Source: Candidatus Melainabacteria bacterium
GTDB lineage: Bacteria; Cyanobacteriota; Vampirovibrionia; Obscuribacterales; Obscuribacteraceae
Reading direction: 5' to 3'
Assembly (NCBI GenBank): GCA_016209785.1
Contig: JACQVM010000101.1
Location: 1-9,256, forward strand
DNA: 9,256 nt
The translations under genes and the position numbers were made by a program. Under the pieces are notes generated by a model. It ran no database searches and was not told the origin of the DNA. It was given only the letters and a program-made list of their open reading frames with translations. Below, piece after piece: positions 6,428-9,256 of the stretch (position 1 is the first letter of the stretch; each line of letters begins with the position of its first letter).

Positions 6428-9256
6428 ATGCCACCACGTGGACAAGGTCGTGTAAGAGATACACAAGATGACGCGCGTCCTGATAGTGCTAATACTCAGG
6501 CTGGCGATAACTTAAGGCAAGACGCCTATCCAGGCAGGCAGCCAGTTGAGCGGGTTGAGCGTCAGGCTATCAACAGCATTCGTAGTCAAAACTTTGATAA
6601 TCCTTTTGATCGTCTTGACCAGGCACGTGCAGCATGGCATCAAGGTGGCTTTGAGGCGGCTGTACCACATTATTTTGCTGCCATAGATGCAGCAGATAGA
6701 ATTGATCAAACAGAAGTTGCTGCTGAGCGTAAGCGCTTAAAAACACAACTTAACAGCGAGCGTGATCCTGCTAAACGTAGAGAGCTTGTGCAGTATGACA
6801 TGACACTGCACGACATGCAGCGTGCTCCCGGGGTGGTGAGGGCAAACCTAGGCCTTGCCTATTTAAGGAATGGCAGACAAGCTGAAGGCGTCCGCATGTT
6901 GTTGGAAGCACAACGGCTTGACCCAGAAATGGCAGCAGATCCGAATTTCCAAAGGCACCTTGAGATGCTTGACCAAGCTGGGGTACCTGATGGGCGACGG
7001 CAATATGAGCAACCTATTGATCGTGGTGGGACACAACCACGTGATCAACGTGGAGGACAACCCGCCGATAGGAGAACACAATCAGCAGGTGAACGAACAC
7101 AACCAACCGATCAAGGTAGCGGAAATCCGACCGGCGAGCGTGGACAGCAGCCTGGTGATCAACGTGGAGGACTTCCAACAGACCAGGGCACACAACAGCC
7201 AACAGATCGTAAGACCCAATCTACTGATGGTACTGGAACACAGCCTACTGATCAGGTGACACTACCATCGGGCAACAATCGCCCTGATGCTCAAACTTTT
7301 GACAATCCTTTTGTGCACATTCAAAAGGCTAATGAGGCACTTGTAAAAGCTGGGACGTTGTCGCCTGAGATTAAGGCTGAATACGAGGCAGCTATTAAGG
7401 CAGCCGACAGTATAGACCGTAAGTATCTTCTCGAACAAGCCAAACCGTTGCAAGAGGCTCTTGTGAAGGCTTATCCACAAGAGACACAGCAAAAGGTTGC
7501 AACTCTGGAGCAAGAGCGCAATGCAATGTTCCAGAAGCTGCCGCAGGAGACACAGACTAAGCTTAAGGAGCTTGATGCTAAGTTTGCTGCAGCTACGACA
7601 GACGCTGAAAGGGAAGCCATTAAGAAACAAATTAAGGAGCTTGCTCCTGATCTTGCAAAAAAACAAGAAGAGATTGATGCCCTGACAGCTCAGCCTAGAG
7701 CAATCTTAGAGCAGCTCAAGTTAATTGAGAGCATGATGAATGCCTCAGCACTAGCTAGGTTTGCTTATGCCGAGGCTCTTAGAAAAACAGGAGATAAGGA
7801 AAACGCTAAAAAGCTACTTGAAGAAGTAGCAAAGCTGGACCCCAGTGCAGCTAAGGATGAGAAGTTTCAGGCAGCGGCCAAAGATGTAGGTTTAGCGGTA
7901 CCATCAGAAGGTCAAGTAGCAACCAAGCCGGAAGGTCAGGTGGCAACCCAGCCAGAGGCACAGACACGTGATAAGCCAGAAGGGCAAGTCGAGCAACCTA
8001 CTGCTGGTGCACCACAAATTGACAATGGTACTTTTGATCTATTGCAGAAGGCCCATGAAACAAATGAAAAGCAAGGCTTTGCTGCAGCCAAGCCACTTTA
8101 TGAGCAGGCCATAGCTGCTGCTGGTGGGATTGATCAAGCAAAGATTGACCAGCAGCTTAAGGAGGCTGAAGCAAAGCTTAAGACAACAGACGAGCAAGCA
8201 AAGACCCTTCGGGCTCAACTACCTGCCGATAAGCAGCAAAAATTTGCAGAGCTCGAAACTCAATTGTCCAAGGCAACTACCCAAGAAGCTGTGCAACCAA
8301 TCTTAGGGCAAATGTTGGAAGTGGCTCCTGATCTGACAAGGAAAATGGCAGAGCAAGCTGATCAGCAGCAGTCTGTATTTGCCTTGACCCAAATTAAGCA
8401 TGCACCGTTTACTGCTACATTCCAGTTTGGATTAGCACAACACAATGCAGGTGATGTTGCTGGTGGCAAAGCAACCTTACAAAAAGCTGCTGCCATGGAT
8501 CCTGAAGCAGCACAAGAGCCTGTCTTCAAGGCTGCCATGAGCTTGATTGATAAGCCAGATAAGATAACCGACGAAGCGCTAAAGCAAGCTGCTGCCAGCC
8601 AGGGTGGCGGTAGCAGCGGTGGTGTTCGTGGTGATAGCAGTGGCAGTCCTGCTATAGATGATCCAACTGATCATATTCGTGCTGCAATGGCACACCAAGA
8701 AAAAGGTAACGCAAAAAGTGCTGAAGAAGAATGGAAAAAGGCAATTGCGGCAGCCGACACTCTTCTAGCAACTCCAGGGGCAAGCGAGAGACTTAAGGCT
8801 GCTTTGCAACAGGCAGAGCAGGAGTTAGCTCAAGCAAAGGCTAAGCAAGATCCTACTAAGCCTGATACTTTGCTGGCTGCATCCGAAGCCCAGAAAATGG
8901 TTGATGGGCTAAAGGAATTCATGAGCCTGCCGGCCCTTGCACGTCAGCAAGCTGCAATATTTTATCTAGAAAATGGCAAAGCTGATGAAGCAAAGGCTTT
9001 GCTTGAGCAAGCACTACAAAAAGATCCAAGTCTTGCTACCCAGGAGCGCTTTAAGAAACTTGCTGAGGTAGCCAGAGACAATTCCCGGGGAACATTAGAA
9101 AAGTCACTTGCTTTTCTTAAGAAAGCTAAGGACGAAATTATATCTGATGGTGGAGCTGGTATGGTTGGGCTTGCTGTCAGCGCTGTAACCCCAGGGAAAT
9201 ACCTAAAGGTTGCAGCAGGTATAGCAGCAGGTGGTCTAACCAAACATGGCTTAAAC
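6428..9256 (+). CDS. Large TPR-like multi-module protein, 3' end outside window
   Basis: The frame is open for 943 codons to the window edge. The protein is Ala/Gln/Lys/Asp-rich and hydrophilic, with no signal peptide. It contains four diverged copies of a split TPR-like module (about residues 56-184, 291-488, 530-707, 744-883). Each starts with a D(N/D)-P-like helical hairpin ending near AAIxAAD, then a helical or coiled-coil insert of variable length, then a TPR-type hairpin with NG/GD turns and LDP or MDP endings (LGLAYLRNG, YAEALRKTG, FGLAQHNAG, AIFYLENG). Linkers are QPTDQ-rich (185-290), PEGQVAT repeats (493-524) and Gly/Ser (724-740). Residues 907-936 begin a Gly/Ala-rich hydrophobic tail (AGMVGLAVSAV). 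TPR arrays usually mediate protein-protein contact, so a scaffold role is likely but its partners are unknown. The ATG at 6428 has AGGG 10 nt upstream. A GTG at 6371 in the same frame, also preceded by AGGG, would add 19 residues. Its upstream motif is shared with the serine protease gene. Confidence 0.85.
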   Translation, partial: MPPRGQGRVRDTQDDARPDSANTQAGDNLRQDAYPGRQPVERVERQAINSIRSQNFDNPFDRLDQARAAWHQGGFEAAVPHYFAAIDAADRIDQTEVAAERKRLKTQLNSERDPAKRRELVQYDMTLHDMQRAPGVVRANLGLAYLRNGRQAEGVRMLLEAQRLDPEMAADPNFQRHLEMLDQAGVPDGRRQYEQPIDRGGTQPRDQRGGQPADRRTQSAGERTQPTDQGSGNPTGERGQQPGDQRGGLPTDQGTQQPTDRKTQSTDGTGTQPTDQVTLPSGNNRPDAQTFDNPFVHIQKANEALVKAGTLSPEIKAEYEAAIKAADSIDRKYLLEQAKPLQEALVKAYPQETQQKVATLEQERNAMFQKLPQETQTKLKELDAKFAAATTDAEREAIKKQIKELAPDLAKKQEEIDALTAQPRAILEQLKLIESMMNASALARFAYAEALRKTGDKENAKKLLEEVAKLDPSAAKDEKFQAAAKDVGLAVPSEGQVATKPEGQVATQPEAQTRDKPEGQVEQPTAGAPQIDNGTFDLLQKAHETNEKQGFAAAKPLYEQAIAAAGGIDQAKIDQQLKEAEAKLKTTDEQAKTLRAQLPADKQQKFAELETQLSKATTQEAVQPILGQMLEVAPDLTRKMAEQADQQQSVFALTQIKHAPFTATFQFGLAQHNAGDVAGGKATLQKAAAMDPEAAQEPVFKAAMSLIDKPDKITDEALKQAAASQGGGSSGGVRGDSSGSPAIDDPTDHIRAAMAHQEKGNAKSAEEEWKKAIAAADTLLATPGASERLKAALQQAEQELAQAKAKQDPTKPDTLLAASEAQKMVDGLKEFMSLPALARQQAAIFYLENGKADEAKALLEQALQKDPSLATQERFKKLAEVARDNSRGTLEKSLAFLKKAKDEIISDGGAGMVGLAVSAVTPGKYLKVAAGIAAGGLTKHGLN
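6980..7297 (+). repeat. Low-complexity QPTDQ-rich linker with internal duplication
   Basis: Residues 185-290 of the multi-module protein are rich in Gln, Thr, Pro, Asp, Gly and Arg, with recurring TQPTDQ, QPTDR and GDQRGG words. The 18-mer GTGATCAACGTGGAGGAC occurs at 7041-7058 and again at 7155-7172, 114 bp (38 codons) apart in the same frame. This points to a partial internal duplication. It is probably a disordered spacer between modules 1 and 2. Confidence 0.7.
7904..7999 (+). repeat. Four tandem 24-bp units encoding PEGQVAT(K/Q)-type octapeptides
   Basis: Residues 493-524 split into four octapeptides: SEGQVATK, PEGQVATQ, PEAQTRDK and PEGQVEQP. The first two are nearly identical, and the third is the most diverged. 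The array forms the linker between modules 2 and 3. It could vary in copy number between strains. Confidence 0.75.

Larger units (their letters stand above)
6593..9076 (+). repeat. Four diverged copies of a split TPR-like protein module
   Basis: Module spans are about 6593-6979, 7298-7891, 8015-8548 and 8657-9076. The closing halves align without gaps over about 45 residues: APGVVRANLGLAYLRNG, ASALARFAYAEALRKTG, APFTATFQFGLAQHNAG and PALARQQAAIFYLENG, each followed by a helix and (L/M/K)DP. The opening halves share DNPFDRL, DNPFVHI, DNGTFDL and DDPTDHI followed by AAIDAAD, AAIKAAD, AIAAAGG and AIAAADT. The repeats are visible at protein level only. The DNA has diverged, so the duplications are old. 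Confidence 0.75.

Noticed and set aside
6870..7259. 129-codon plus-strand frame inside the multi-module gene
   Set aside because: It is the +1 shadow of the low-complexity linker. The repeat words explain the lack of stops, and the true frame is open for 943 codons with clear modules.
7262..7666. 134-codon minus-strand Leu/Cys-rich frame
   Set aside because: It is the antisense shadow of the Lys/Gln/Ala-rich coiled-coil insert of module 2. The Leu/Cys-rich composition is what the reverse complement of such codons produces.

Overview
The window is bacterial chromosome with short intergenic gaps and genes on both strands. No rRNA, tRNA, CRISPR array, transposase, integrase or phage gene was seen. 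The lineage cannot be proved from the sequence. A full-length MutS2, a gamma-class carbonic anhydrase, and large repeat-rich proteins carrying calpain-like and TPR-like domains would fit the non-photosynthetic relatives of Cyanobacteria (Melainabacteria/Vampirovibrionia, for example Obscuribacterales). That placement is an inference of modest confidence.

Layout: the left part is a leftward block. From right to left it holds a 170-residue gamma-carbonic-anhydrase-like hexapeptide protein (3328-2816), a 477-residue trypsin-like serine protease with an intact His/Asp/Ser triad but no PDZ domain or signal peptide (2705-1272), and a calpain-like cysteine peptidase whose 3' part lies outside the window (1077 to position 1). 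The calpain-like gene was found by reading the reverse strand, which stays open to the window edge for 359 codons. A 77-bp divergent promoter region (3329-3405) separates this block from the rightward genes. Those are a 93-residue protein of unknown function with a near-perfect Shine-Dalgarno (3406-3687), mutS2 (3759-6212), and a TPR-like multi-module protein that runs off the right edge (6428 to 9256, 943 codons open).

The most interesting signals are these. (1) An exact 16-bp motif, TACGTAGTTTCCCCAG, lies in the same orientation about 70 nt upstream of the start codons of both the serine protease and the multi-module protein, which are on opposite strands and 3.7 kb apart. This suggests shared regulation. 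(2) The right-hand protein is built from four diverged copies of one split TPR-like module, joined by low-complexity linkers that contain their own short repeats. (3) A calpain-family (C2) peptidase sits directly downstream of a family S1 protease. (4) A perfect 15-bp inverted repeat follows mutS2.

A tentative picture is two housekeeping functions (carbonic anhydrase-like metalloenzyme and MutS2) flanked by a lineage-specific set of two proteases of different mechanism and a TPR-type scaffold. The scaffold and the serine protease would be co-regulated through the 16-bp motif. The co-regulation is inferred from the motif only.
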